Assembly: GCA_001414485.1 (NCBI GenBank)
Contig: LLEY01000160.1
Location: 62,001 to 126,000, forward strand
DNA from: Calycina herbarum
Taxonomy: Eukaryota; Ascomycota; Leotiomycetes; Helotiales; Pezizellaceae
Direction: 5' to 3'
DNA: 64,000 nucleotides
The notes under the pieces: generated by a model
What the model was told of the DNA's origin: nothing
Seen by the model: the letters and a program-made list of their open reading frames with translations, nothing else
Database searches by the model: none
In this document: positions 1 through 10,389 of the stretch, piece by piece
Layout of the letters: each line of letters opens with the position of its first letter
Numbering within the stretch: the stretch's first letter is position 1
Program-made: the position numbers and the translations under genes

Positions 1-1209
1 AGCTAATATATTTCATTAGAAAAGCGGCACTGAGCCTTGCTCAATCCTGAACTACAACCAACAGTCGGATTATGCTATAGAAACGGGAGAACCATTGAAA
101 TTGTCCGGACAATCTAGCGCGGTCACCACCCTGTACGGTAATGAATGCCGCTTTTATTTACCCACATTGAAGTTGTAAAATAGAAAATAAGCGCCAGCAT
201 GTTCACTTACTGTCATCCACCAGAGCGGATATAATGAAGGTGGTACACTCGCTTCCAGGTAAAAAGTAAGGCTTTAACCCCCATTATACGGATTACTGCA
301 TGAATCTGCAGGTAATTTTGTCCGAGAGACGATCAATCGCCGTAGGGCTGAGGCCCCTTGCCAGAAGAAAAAAATACTCTTGTCTGAACATTTTGACTCG
401 ACTAGGCCCCAAGATGAAGAATGCTCCTAGCAAATTACTGATTTTGGAGGGAACAAGTCGCATTCACGCCGTCGCAGACCACCCAAATCAAGCTGGAGAG
501 CAGGAGAGAACTAGCACCAAAAAAATGCAAATTAGGATAGGATAAATGAATAACCCATTTTCTAAAGTTCAATTCGGTGAAAACAACTTCCACATTAACC
601 TCGTAACACAAGCAATGCCACCTGGATTAAGGACCCGAACATTAAACCCCCAGTAAGCATCCGGAATTCCGCGCGTCCCTTCAGCCTGCTCGAGGCGGTG
701 TTTCCATAGATATTTCCTCGCCGCCAACAGGGCGTAAGATACTGCTCGGAAATAATACAATCAAACATAGCCACGATTAAAGAAACCGGCCATCTATTCA
801 AGACAACGAGTGCGAGAGGTACGGAAGTAGATAGGCGAGAGCAGCGAATCACGATTCGCAAACGCTTTCATCGACAGGAAAAGATATCTAGACCAGGACA
901 GCGAAATCAACCTCATTTATTCAGCTCCCAGATCTGGAGAACCCCGATCATGAATTTCGCCTGGCTGCCTTAGATTTCACTCTCATCATGTCATCCAATT
1001 CCGGAGCAAAATCTCAAGGGTCTTCGCTTGAAGGAAATCATATAAGAGTTGATAACTTAGATGAGCATCGCGTTCTCCATCCGACGTTGATGAGTGTTGT
1101 TGTTGTAATGATGGAGGACTCGAGGAGAAAGAAATGCGGGGAACAACCTATACTTTATTACAGCCCGAAATCGGAGTCGGACAAACCTATTCCCGCTATA
1201 ACCCACTAA
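1..1209. other. Intergenic sequence without recognisable gene
   Basis: The base composition is ordinary and not AT-skewed like the block that follows. The open frames here (for example 300-545 and 988-1209) lack recognisable protein features, have no plausible splice partners and do not look coded. I see no RNA gene, TIR or LTR. It may be old, unmutated flank of the transposon block. Confidence 0.5.
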
Positions 1210-1388
1210 TACAGGCTTTCATGCTAAAAAAGCAAACACTTACCTATAAATTTCCCCGCCTTCCTTATTATCTATTAGTATTAGGTAATAATAATCTTAC
1301 TTTGAAATAGACTTTAGATTTAAATCTTAGTCTATACTAGTATATTCTAGAATATTTTAGAAAATTTAATTTATAAGAATAACATATA

Positions 1389-1449
1389 ACGTAGTATACC
1401 AGGACCTCGTGATTATCAGGACCTTGTGAATTTTTTCTCTATTCTACTA
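1389..1449 (+). repeat. Left terminal inverted repeat of the outer pogo-like element
   Basis: This matches the reverse complement of 4320-4377 with only RIP-type differences. It starts ACGTAGTATACC after a TA and runs into GTGAATTTTTTC. Confidence 0.8.
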
Positions 1450-2296
1450 TCTCTAACTTTAATACACGTTTTCTTAATAACTATCTAATAGAATCTTAAA
1501 CCTAAGAAGCTTGAATTATTCTAGCTATTAAAGCTATTTAATTATCTAAACGAATAAACCGTAGTAAAGCTACGAAGCTATATAGAGTCTCTTATTCTAT
1601 ACTTACTAATAGAATAGCTAGTTAAACTACTCTTAGTAAACGCTAGCTAGTAAATCATAAAATAACTATAATAGAAGAGAAGGTAATTATTTAAAATATA
1701 CTTAATCTAGATATAAGAGGATTTATACCCTAGCTAGGTAGTGTAGAAGATATAGTAAATTATATACTCGAGTCGTATAAAGAATAACACGTTAGAAAGA
1801 ACTAGGTATAACGATTTATATAACAATGTCTAGAACTAAAGACGTGTTTTAATTATATTTATAATTTCTAAATAGCCTTATACGAAGATCCTAAGCTAAT
1901 TAGCACGTGGTTTTAACTAGTAAAGAATATATAGACGAAATATAAGATCTAAGACTACGATTTCTATAACTTTAATAAGACTAGTTTTATAATAGATGTT
2001 ATCTATACTAGAATAGTTATTATATACGCTGATTAACGTAGTAGAGATAAGGCTATCTAGCTAGGTAATCGGGAATAGGCTATAGTAATTATCTATATTA
2101 ATAAAGAGAGTTTAAGTATTTCTCTATTCTTAGTAGTTTAAGAGAAAAATCATCTTACTAGTTAGTATACTAAGAGCGGTCTTCCTAATAACTAAGTTAT
2201 TAAACTAACTAGTAATAGATAGACTAATAATAAGATAAGCTTAGAATAGCTAGAACACTTTAATAAGTATACTCGTAGTTATATAAAAGAGCTATA

Positions 2297-3422
2297 ACGT
2301 GTTTCACAAGCGAGCTAGCTATATAAGCGAGCTGGCTACTTTTCCGAATAACTTATTTTTAAATATAAATTACTTAATACTAGAATATACTATTATATTA
2401 TATAAGATACTATAAGATTATTCAGAGTCGTTACTATCTTTAGTATCTACTATTTCTACTTAACAAGTACGAGAATTATATCTAATTTTACTATAACGCC
2501 TATAATACCTCTCTGCTCGAACCTTCTTTTTTATCTCTCTACTACTCTTCTAATCGCTATTTTCTATAGAAGTAATTAAACTAATTACCTCCTCTACTGT
2601 TAATATCTCTTAACTCTGAATATATTTCCTTTTATAACTCTTATACTTAGTTATCTCGCAAAGATCTATAATTTCTTTCTATATTAACACTATTACCTAA
2701 TCTATTATATTAACTCCTTAAATAACTATAACCTATTCGCGATTACCTAGCTAAACTTTTTTACGTCTTCTATATATCTCTAAACTTATAATAATAAGCT
2801 AAGATAATATAACATCTATTATAAAACCAGTCTTATTAAAATTATATATATCCTCGTCTATAATACTATATTTATTCTTAAATAACTATATAAGTATAAA
2901 CTATAGGCTAATAATCCGCGGATCTTTAGTCAAAGCTTGCTAATAATTATAAGAACGACTCTATCGAGTTTTTAGCTTAGGTATACGCCGAATAAAGTTA
3001 TCCGGCTAGTTCCTACTTATAAGCTATCTGTCGCGCTTCTTTAGTAAGTTGTTAGCTATATCTTATACTATATCCTTTATAGGCGAAAACTCTCTCGAAT
3101 CCTACTTTAATATATATCTAATTATCGCCTCCTCCTCTAGCTTTGTAAGTTTCTTCGAATTAGGCTCGCAATCGCGTCTTAGTTAGATTCTAGCGCGTCG
3201 GCTTGAAATATTAGATCGAGAGGTATTATAAGCCTTTGTAACACTTCGTTAGATAATTAACACGTCGTTTTTAAGTGCTTAGATAGCTAAGTTGATCTTG
3301 TTTTCGTTAGAAGACATTTAGACGTTGTTTAGTAGAGATAATATAACTAGAAGTTAATAATTATTATAAAGTTTGAAAAGTAGCTAGCTCGCTTATATAG
3401 CCAGCTCGCTTATGAAACACGT
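2297..3422 (-). mobile_element. Nested, internally deleted pogo-like element inside the outer transposase
   Basis: Terminal inverted repeats of about 46 bp (2297-2342 and 3377-3422, beginning ACGTGTTTCA) face each other and are flanked by TA on both sides (2295-2296, 3423-3424). The minus strand starts near 3315 with a readable transposase N-terminus (helix-turn-helix, then a YNFNKTGF block). Shortly after the first catalytic region it jumps to a C-terminal tail that ends in a zinc-knuckle-like Arg-Thr-Cys near 2465. The middle of the DDE domain is therefore missing. At 1,126 bp this is a non-autonomous derivative. The outer element's reading frame resumes directly after its right end, which proves the insertion order. 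Confidence 0.8.
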
Positions 3423-4319
3423 TATCGAATATTAGTTCTAGATAGGTATAAGAGGTATAAATCGATAGTATTCTAAGAGTATTATAAGTTATATAATATT
3501 ATTACTCTTTACCTACCTTCTTATTTATCTTATCTAACCTAGCTACTCGATGTTAGATGTTTTAGTATTCTTAAACATATATATAAGCGTTAAATTAAGA
3601 CCTTTATTAAGACTTATATAAACTATATTACTAAGGTTAAGTTCTTTCTTACGTTTTATATAGCTTATAACTAGATAATAATAATCTAAAACACTAAAGC
3701 TAGGTTCTATAGAGCTGGTCTAGTACCTCTAGAACTCTAGACTATAATCTTAAAGCTTAATATTAAGTTATAGACTCTTATACCTACTAGACCCTCCTCT
3801 GCCGACGCTATCTCTTAGGTCTTCTAGACTTCTTATAACTCTTCTAAAGCTCTTTCGTAATTAACTCTTATTAAGAATCGTATTACTCGTTACTAAAGAA
3901 GCTCGCTAATATCTATTTTCTAGATAATCGCTTTATTAGTAAAAGGTATAAAGCGATTAGCTTATAAGGTAACCCTCTTATTAGCCTAGGTCTATATACT
4001 TCGAATAGTAAATAAAGCTCTAAGTAAACGCTAGAGAACTAAAAATACCTATGTCTAAGAAGAAGGTATACTTACTATAGAGAATATATAGAATAGATTA
4101 GCTTAGAAGAATATAGAGGAGCAGGTTCGACGTAATAAGCGCTCTAGAGAGAGTAGAGAAGATAAAGAATAAATAACTTAGCAACGTTATCGCACTTATA
4201 GAAAAACTAGTTATAATATATAGACGTGTTAAGAAGTTATAGATATATCTAGTTTATTAGATTCTAAGTAGTTTTAATTAATTTAATATATTATAGTAGT
4301 TTTATTATATTTTAAAGTA

Positions 4320-4377
4320 GTAGAGTAGGAAAAAATTCACGAGGTTCTAATAATTACGAGGTTCTAGTATATTACGT
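4320..4377 (-). repeat. Right terminal inverted repeat of the outer pogo-like element
   Basis: Reverse complement partner of 1389-1449, followed by TA at 4378-4379. Confidence 0.8.
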
Positions 4378-4379
4378 TA

Positions 4380-4560
4380 GTAGAGTAATAACTAAGTTTT
4401 TTAGATATTCGAATAGCCTTAATAGCTAGGATAATTCGTGCTTCTTAGGTTTAGATTTCTATAGTTACTTATTAAGAAAATACGTATTAAAGTTAGTAGA
4501 TAGTAAAGTAGAGGAAAGTACGCTACTCGGTAATATACGCTACTTAGTAATAAACCACGT
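4380..4560 (-). mobile_element. Fragment of a third pogo-like element, inverted
   Basis: 4390-4500 is an inverted copy of the region just inside the left end of the outer element (1453-1555), so it carries the start of a related transposase on the minus strand. Its own terminus (ending ACGTGG on the minus strand, 4501-4560) differs from the outer element's TIR and abuts TA at 4561-4562. Only the first 180 bp or so survive; the rest was lost or displaced. Confidence 0.55.
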
Positions 4561-4562
4561 TA

Positions 4563-6320
4563 GTTAAGAATATAGTAAATCGACTTTTTAAAGTATACGA
4601 CGTACTATGTATTAAGACACGTTAGACTTCTAACTTTATTAAGCGCTATCTAGAACTCTAGATACGCTTCTAGTAAAAATACAACTACTAGAGAGCTAAG
4701 TATAAAGATCTAGAAGTTATTTATAGCTAGTTTAAGCTTATACGAAATATAATAGCGAAGTATAGAATCTATAATATAGATGTCTATAACTTTAACAAGA
4801 CCCGGTTTATAATAGTTATTATAAGCTTAGAAGAATATATAAGAGTAAAAAGAATATAGCCTAGTAATTAGGAATAGGTTATAGTAATCTAGAGAGTTAA
4901 TATCTAAGGCTAGAGTATTCTACTATTTATAATTATTACTATAAAAAATCATCTTATCTATTAGTACTAAAACAGTAGATTTCTACTAAACTAGGTAATT
5001 ACTATTACTAAAAATAGTTAGATAATAAATAAGAAAGATATAAATTAGATTTAATATTTTAAGAAGTATACTAAGTCTTAATCTATTAGTAGTTATTACT
5101 TATTAGTCCTCGATAGTTATAAGAGCTACTACTCTAACGAGTTTAAGAAATATTATAAGAAAAATAATATTATTACTCTTTATATATCTACTTATTCTTC
5201 TTATATACTCTAGCTACTTAATATTAGCTGTTTTAGTCTTTTGAAAAAGGTATATAGTTAGTAAATTAAAGATATAATATAAGCTTAGATTATTTATATT
5301 ACTAAGAATAACTTCTTTCCTATCTTCTACGCTATATTTAATATTATAATAATAGAAAGCAATATCTAAGAAGGGTTCTAAGAGGCTAGAATTCTTCTAT
5401 TCGACCTAGAAAGTATGATTTCTATACTTAATCTTTAGCTAAAGATACTAACGCTTTTAAACTCCTCTCTAAGTTCTACTTAGCCTTAGGTTTTATAGAT
5501 ACTAAATAACTCTACTAAAGTCTTATTATAGACTATATTTATTAAAACTCGAATTTCCTACTACTAAAGTAGCTCTCTAACCCCTATTTATAAGGCTATT
5601 AACTAGTTTATAAATAGTATATCGAAAGTAATATATTAGCTAGTACTATTAAAAGCTAAGAACTAGAGACTTTAATAAGTAAATAAAGTACTAAGTAAGC
5701 GTTATAGAGCTAAAAAAACACGTTTATAGTAAGGAGAATCACTTAGTTAATAGGAAGCGTAGAATCTATAGAATAATAGAGACGTTAGTAAGTAGGTAAT
5801 ATAGGAAATAAAGAGAAGTAGTAGTTAGAAGCTAAGAGAAGAATCACGTATATAACGCTATAGCAACTATAGAGAGACTAGTTATAATACGTATACCTAT
5901 AATTGTGATAGAACTATCAGGAATTGATCGGAATGATCGGAATTGGAATTGCCGAGTCTACGTGCCGAATGGGATACGATACGGATGTTGTTTCAGGATT
6001 TGGAAAAGCCAGATGGCTTCCGGACTTACTATTGTCCGAACCTCTTGTAAATAGCTGCCTCCTCTCTATCGGGAAAGACCAATTTGGTCTTTTCCTTCGT
6101 ATCAGAGCCTAGTATTCGGATATGTCATTCTATCGAACGCACTTCCATATGCCTCTTTTGTAGTAGTATCTGTTTCGTGCCGTTATAATAATATTATAGA
6201 AGAAGTATCTAAGAAAGAGATTTCCGAGTAGTTTTAATTAATTAGAGGTGTTATAGTAGAATTATTATAATTTTAATCGCGAGTATAGAAAATTTTAGCC
6301 GGTTCGCTATATATATACGT
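4563..6320 (+). mobile_element. Fourth pogo-like element, 5' truncated and RIP-mutated
   Basis: The plus strand reads as another mutated transposase from about 4,570 to 5,890: a DVYNFNKT-like block near 4785, a YNNIITLY-like DDE block near 5165, and a basic C-terminus near 5830-5890. The 3' end (about 6230-6320) resembles the 3' end of the outer element and finishes in ACGT followed by TA. No matching left TIR is visible; the fragment at 4380-4560 lies where it should be. The C-terminal end is split by a GC-normal insert at about 5905-6180. Confidence 0.65.
5905..6180. mobile_element. Unmutated insert, possibly an LTR-retroelement fragment
   Basis: About 275 bp of normal composition, with many CA and TG dinucleotides, sits inside RIP-mutated transposon sequence. 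The mutated transposase-like sequence resumes on the other side. The insert begins TGTGATAGAA and contains TATCAGAGCC near 6100, which resembles the initiator-Met tRNA primer-binding site of copia-type elements. That would make it a solo LTR with a little internal sequence. A small open frame at 5924-6112 is not convincing as a gene. The nature of the insert is a guess; its different mutational history is plain. Confidence 0.4.
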
Positions 6321-6861
6321 TACTTATAATAGGTTTTAATCTTAATAGATAATCAAGTTAGAGATCTTAGACTTAGAAATTTTAGTACTTTATAATAATT
6401 AATTTCCTATTTTCTTATTCTCTTTTTTAGTTAGAAAAAGAGGTTATAAAAAGCAGCTTTAAGATAGCGTTTATATAGAGTAAAAAGTTATATTAACGTA
6501 GTTAAACTATTATATTATAACGTTACTAAATTTTAACTAAATAATTAGAATAATTTAACGTCTATTTTCTAAATACTAGTAAAGACTTCTAATAGTAGAC
6601 TATTACTCTAGAATATTCTTATCTCTTAGCTATATCTTCTAACTCTATTATTTATTAAATATATAATTTATTATACTACTTACTATAGCTCTTCTGCTTA
6701 CTTATCTTATAATAGCAACTACTAATAAACTATATTAAGAGAGTAAAGATCGCCTCGACGAGATAAGTCTTAATAGGTTCGACGACTTAGATCTTATAGA
6801 ATAGTTCTCTAGAAGATTTTAGACTCTAGTAATAAAGGTATCTATAGTAGAGGTATTTATA

Positions 6862-6967
6862 TTAAGAAGAGGTAGGTAGGTTAAGAAGAGGTAGGTAGGT
6901 TAAGAAGAGGTAGGTAGGTTAAGAAGAGGTAGGTAGGTTAAGAAGAGGTATATAGGTTAAGAAGAGA
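6862..6967 (+). repeat. 19-bp minisatellite
   Basis: Five full copies and one partial copy of a purine-rich unit (TTAAGAAGAGGTAGGTAGG) start at 6862, 6881, 6900, 6919, 6938 and 6957. Copies 1-4 are identical, copy 5 has two changes and the last breaks off. It marks the edge of the RIP-mutated block. Confidence 0.9.
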
Positions 6968-7878
6968 AGTGTTATAGGTAGTGAGATAAGAGAAGAGGCA
7001 AGTAAGGAGGAGAGAGGAATTTGAGGAGAATAGAAGACTTCAACGTAACTGTCATGATGACGTAAAGTTCTTATCTCAGCATCAAGCTACAAAGCAATTA
7101 CCCCCCCCCCTCCCCTCTTTCTCGTTCCCTCTCATCTTTCCTCCAGCTCCTTCTACCAAACACATTTCACCACCCACCAAAACATCTCCAAGAACCCAAC
7201 ACCCTAAAAAATACAAAAAAGCGACTCGTCGCCCACCTATTCACAGCTCTAACACTCCTCGGTTTCACAATCGCAACCACTCACGGGTCAAACGGTCACA
7301 TTGATAAAGTTTGGCACGTAACAGAAAACACCGACCCGAACTTCGATGTTTCCAACGATGACCTCTCTAATATATAGGGGAAACCCATGAACGCTTCCCA
7401 TAGGTAGGTTTGAAAAGAAGGGTGGTGGGTAGTGGGCCAGTAGGTAGGAATAAGGAAGAAGAAGAGAACAGTTGGATGGTAAACTAGATGAGGGGTAAGG
7501 CTCGATAGGGGGTTGCATGGCCAATGATTCTATCTTCGCACGAACAAATCAAGCATAGGCTTCATACGACTAGAGCAAGCAAACAAATACCAAAATACAA
7601 TGACACAGTGGAAAGAACACGATGATGAAGCAGAAAAAAATACTAAATTTATGTTCAAAAGTCATGAAACTCATATTCTAGAAAGAATCTCCTTCAATAC
7701 GATCTCCAAAAATATGTATATTGTACACCGAAGGGTATATCGCCATGCATCCTACATTGCCTAGCTGGCCCAGCCTACCAGGCTAACACAATCCATCCCT
7801 AACACCCGCTTTACAATTCAAGAACTCCATACACCACTCTGCCTCCCCTATGTAAAGCCACCCTCCAATATAATCGCT
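6968..7878. other. Intergenic: purine tract, poly-pyrimidine tract, signal-peptide-like remnant
   Basis: Contents are a purine-rich stretch (6960-7030), a C/T-rich run (7100-7150) and a plus-strand open stretch (about 7219-7377) that reads like a basic, hydrophobic signal sequence but has no ATG and soon stops. 7380-7878 is presumably 3' flank of the minus-strand gene that ends at 7879. Confidence 0.4.
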
Positions 7879-8562
7879 TCAATAGAAGTTGACAATGAAT
7901 TGGGCGTTATCGCTGTTCGCAACGACTGTACCGGAAGTTCCTCCTTCGCTTGGGGGAAGGAAGTAAGTCAATTTATCTGTGATCTTCTTCTTGTACCATT
8001 CAAGCGCCTCGGTGTTTGCTGGAATCCAGTTGCCCGCTGTGCCACCGAGAGCTCGAAGAACGGTGCCATCAGCCTTCTTGTACGGGGTCCCATCGGCAAG
8101 CTTAGCGAATGCTCCTGGTGGTGCGCCCGTGATGAGGTCTTGAGTAAATCCAGTTTGTACGTTGTTTGTAGCTGATTTGAGAGTTGCCGCGCCATCATTT
8201 CCTGGTTGTATGGAGACATCTCCCCATGCCTTTCCGGCTCCGTCCATCAGTTGGAATTCTACCCATGTTGCTGGCGCCTTTCCATCATTTCCACGTTGAA
8301 CGCGACCTTTGAATCCGGATTTGAGAGACACGAATTTGGTCTCTCCTGCCTTGAGAGTGGTAGGGAATTTAGCGTTGGTGTAATCGGGAACGGCCCATCC
8401 GTTACCGTTGTCGATGTTCTCGAAGAAAGAGAATAGCTGGGACTTGGAGCCCTTGTTGGTGAGAGTGATGCCAGGACCACTGGCGCGAGTATCCAGAGGA
8501 AGGGCGGATGTGACAGAGAAGGCAACCGCCAGAAGCGAAAGAAGTTTGATAGAAGGGAACAT
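7879..8562 (-). CDS. Cysteine-free secreted protein of unknown function
   Basis: An intronless gene of 227 codons. Residues 1-20 form a typical signal peptide (Lys-6, hydrophobic core, cleavage likely after Ser-Ala), followed by a dibasic-free mature chain of about 205 residues. It contains no cysteine at all, which is unusual for a fungal secreted protein of this size. A central region (about 100-135) with WVEF and WGDVS followed by Gly-Asp-Gly-Ala-Ala is faintly reminiscent of the core of thaumatin-like/osmotin-fold proteins, but the disulfides of that family are absent, so I make no family call. It ends in an aromatic tail (FIVNFY). The gene sits about 0.9 kb from the transposon block and could be a cell-wall or host-interaction protein (inference). 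The downstream ORFs on the other strand are shadows. Confidence 0.75.
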   Translation of the reverse strand: MFPSIKLLSLLAVAFSVTSALPLDTRASGPGITLTNKGSKSQLFSFFENIDNGNGWAVPDYTNAKFPTTLKAGETKFVSLKSGFKGRVQRGNDGKAPATWVEFQLMDGAGKAWGDVSIQPGNDGAATLKSATNNVQTGFTQDLITGAPPGAFAKLADGTPYKKADGTVLRALGGTAGNWIPANTEALEWYKKKITDKLTYFLPPSEGGTSGTVVANSDNAQFIVNFY

Positions 8563-10389
8563 ATTTGCTGTAAAAATTTGAACTTTTTCGTGCCGAGGTT
8601 TGGTAATCGTTGGCTTCGATTTGAAAATGGCTTAAAATAACTGAACAGAAGTAGCTTTTATAGTTTTTTAAAATGAGTGTGGGTATTGTCGTGAATGGGA
8701 CAATGAGTATGTCAAATCGAAGAAAGAGTGATTCGATTGAACAATGAAGCTGTGAAAAGACGAAAAAGAGAAAAGCGGCCACTAAGGGGTGCTATTGTGT
8801 ACCTATATACAATAAGATTTTAAAATTAGAGATAAAGTTACCAATAATGTTCCCGCAGGAATGCGACCTGGCGGCGTTGCCGCCGAACCAATAAGCCGGC
8901 TCAATTGGGCTTAGAGGAACAAAACACCGAAGCGAGGAGGAGGGGAGGGCGCGACGAAGACAGGGCATGCTTTGGGTACTCCCTAGCCGCTGCGTTTCAA
9001 AATCAAGAGGAATAGGATCGGGCGCATGGAGAAGAGTGGGTGGGTGTACGTGGACGGTACTATACTGTATGTAGAAACAAAACATCGCGTGCGATTCGAG
9101 GGGTTTTCGAGGAATGCAATTGCAATAGCGTAATTGTGGCGCTCCAAGCAATTTCACCGCTCTACGATTCTCGAAGGATCTATCCCCTCATTATGAAGGA
9201 TCGAAGAACTAGGTCAAGATCCAGGCCGGTCGGGGTGGCTTGGTTGATTGTTGAAGAAGAAGGGAGCCTCAATGCTGTGAAGAAGAACAAGGGTTGTGAT
9301 GAGGTGAGTGCGGGCGGCGGTTAAGCACGCGCAAGAGAAGTGCCACGTGATAGAGCGACAAAGAAGAAGAAGCTATTTATAGGTATAATTCATTGTTTAT
9401 AGAAGTCAAAAAGATTATCTATCTATTTTGATCGAGGACCATTCACAATTGATTAATTCTTCTGGCTAAACACCGGGCTTCACACCTCAGGCAAGAACCA
9501 ATTTTTGGCACGTGATATATCACATGACTGAGAACTTGAGTACGAATGAATATAAAAGTTTAGCTACCGTATTAGACATAAGTTATGAGGTGTACGTAGA
9601 GGTAACACAAGAAGGAGATGCGCTCCAGTTTTGAAACCTTCCTGGATTGGAAAATCCCGCTTGAGGTCGTAAAAGCCCTCCCAATCATCTCGAGGATCAC
9701 GCGAGATTGAAAATGAAGGATCTCGGAGAGTTCAGAACCCCACACTCGGATAAATCCCACAGGAATGACACCATGAGGTGAGCATGTCAGCCACGAGCAC
9801 ACCTATTTTTATCCTTGATGCAGCTCGTAAGCTCTTACCCTTTTAAATACATCTCTCAAGGTTGAGAGAGATACGGCATTAGAAAAGAGAGTGATCTGAA
9901 TCTGAAGTTATCCTTACCACAAAAAAAAAGAAAAATCTTTTTTTCTATAGAAGTTCTGGAAGAATTCGTTTCCGAATCTTCTAAAACCACATCGGAGATC
10001 ATTTAGATTGTCCTGACTAAGGGCTAGGGCCGAACTCTTTGAAGTGATGAAACCACAAATTTATGGCCTAGAAGAGCACAATTTGTATACAAAGCCACGA
10101 CAAAGCGACCGCCGGGGAATTTCTATACATGAAAACCAAACTCCGGGGTGGTCAAGACCAGACTGAGGAGAGTTACCACTAGTATTTATGTTGAAGAAAG
10201 ACGAGTAAATATAATTATACAAAGAAAAAGAGAGAGAGAGCTAAAACCTAACCCAAGTACAACAAAGTAAGAAATCCTCCAAGGGTTCTACTACATCATA
10301 ACTCTATTGAGCCTAAGGACCCCTGAAACACCTACTTGTAGAATACCAATCTACTCCACCACATCTTAACATAGCTTAAGCTTCACTCT
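8563..10389. other. Intergenic, no gene recognised
   Basis: Upstream region of the secreted-protein gene plus about 1.5 kb of unassigned DNA. A CACGTG box occurs near 9511. There is a short AG microsatellite near 10225-10240. Short open frames (8792-9157, 9040-9324, 9572-9802) have no recognisable features. Confidence 0.45.

Larger units (their letters stand above)
1389..4377 (+). mobile_element. pogo/Fot1-like DNA transposon, RIP-inactivated, interrupted by a second element
   Basis: The ends are terminal inverted repeats of about 60 bp (1389-1449 and 4320-4377) that themselves contain a doubled motif (ACCTCGT / ACCTTGT). They are flanked by TA at 1387-1388 and 4378-4379, the target duplication expected for the Tc1/mariner-pogo superfamily. 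Between them the plus strand reads as a badly mutated transposase. It has an N-terminal helix-turn-helix region (about 1450-1900), a DDE core with a YNFNKT-like block (about 1965-2000) and a QPLDV-like block near 3545, and a C-terminal part ending in a zinc-knuckle-like region (about 4190-4230). Without the inserted element at 2297-3422 its length is about 1.86 kb, normal for the family. Stops in every frame make it non-autonomous. Confidence 0.85.
1210..6960. repeat. RIP-mutated AT-rich repeat block (nested pogo/Fot1-like elements)
   Basis: From about 1.25 kb to 6.85 kb the sequence is dominated by TA, CTA and TAG words, while the dinucleotides CA and TG almost vanish although CG and GC remain. 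That is the known footprint of repeat-induced point mutation (CpA to TpA) in ascomycete transposons. All frames are packed with stops. Fragments of DDE transposases can still be read on both strands. The block contains at least four element copies, annotated separately. It ends just before a minisatellite and a return to normal composition near 6,960. Confidence 0.9.

Noticed and set aside
5924..6112. 62-codon ORF in the RIP-free insert
   Set aside because: It spans the putative LTR and primer-site-like motif, has no domain and no splice partners.
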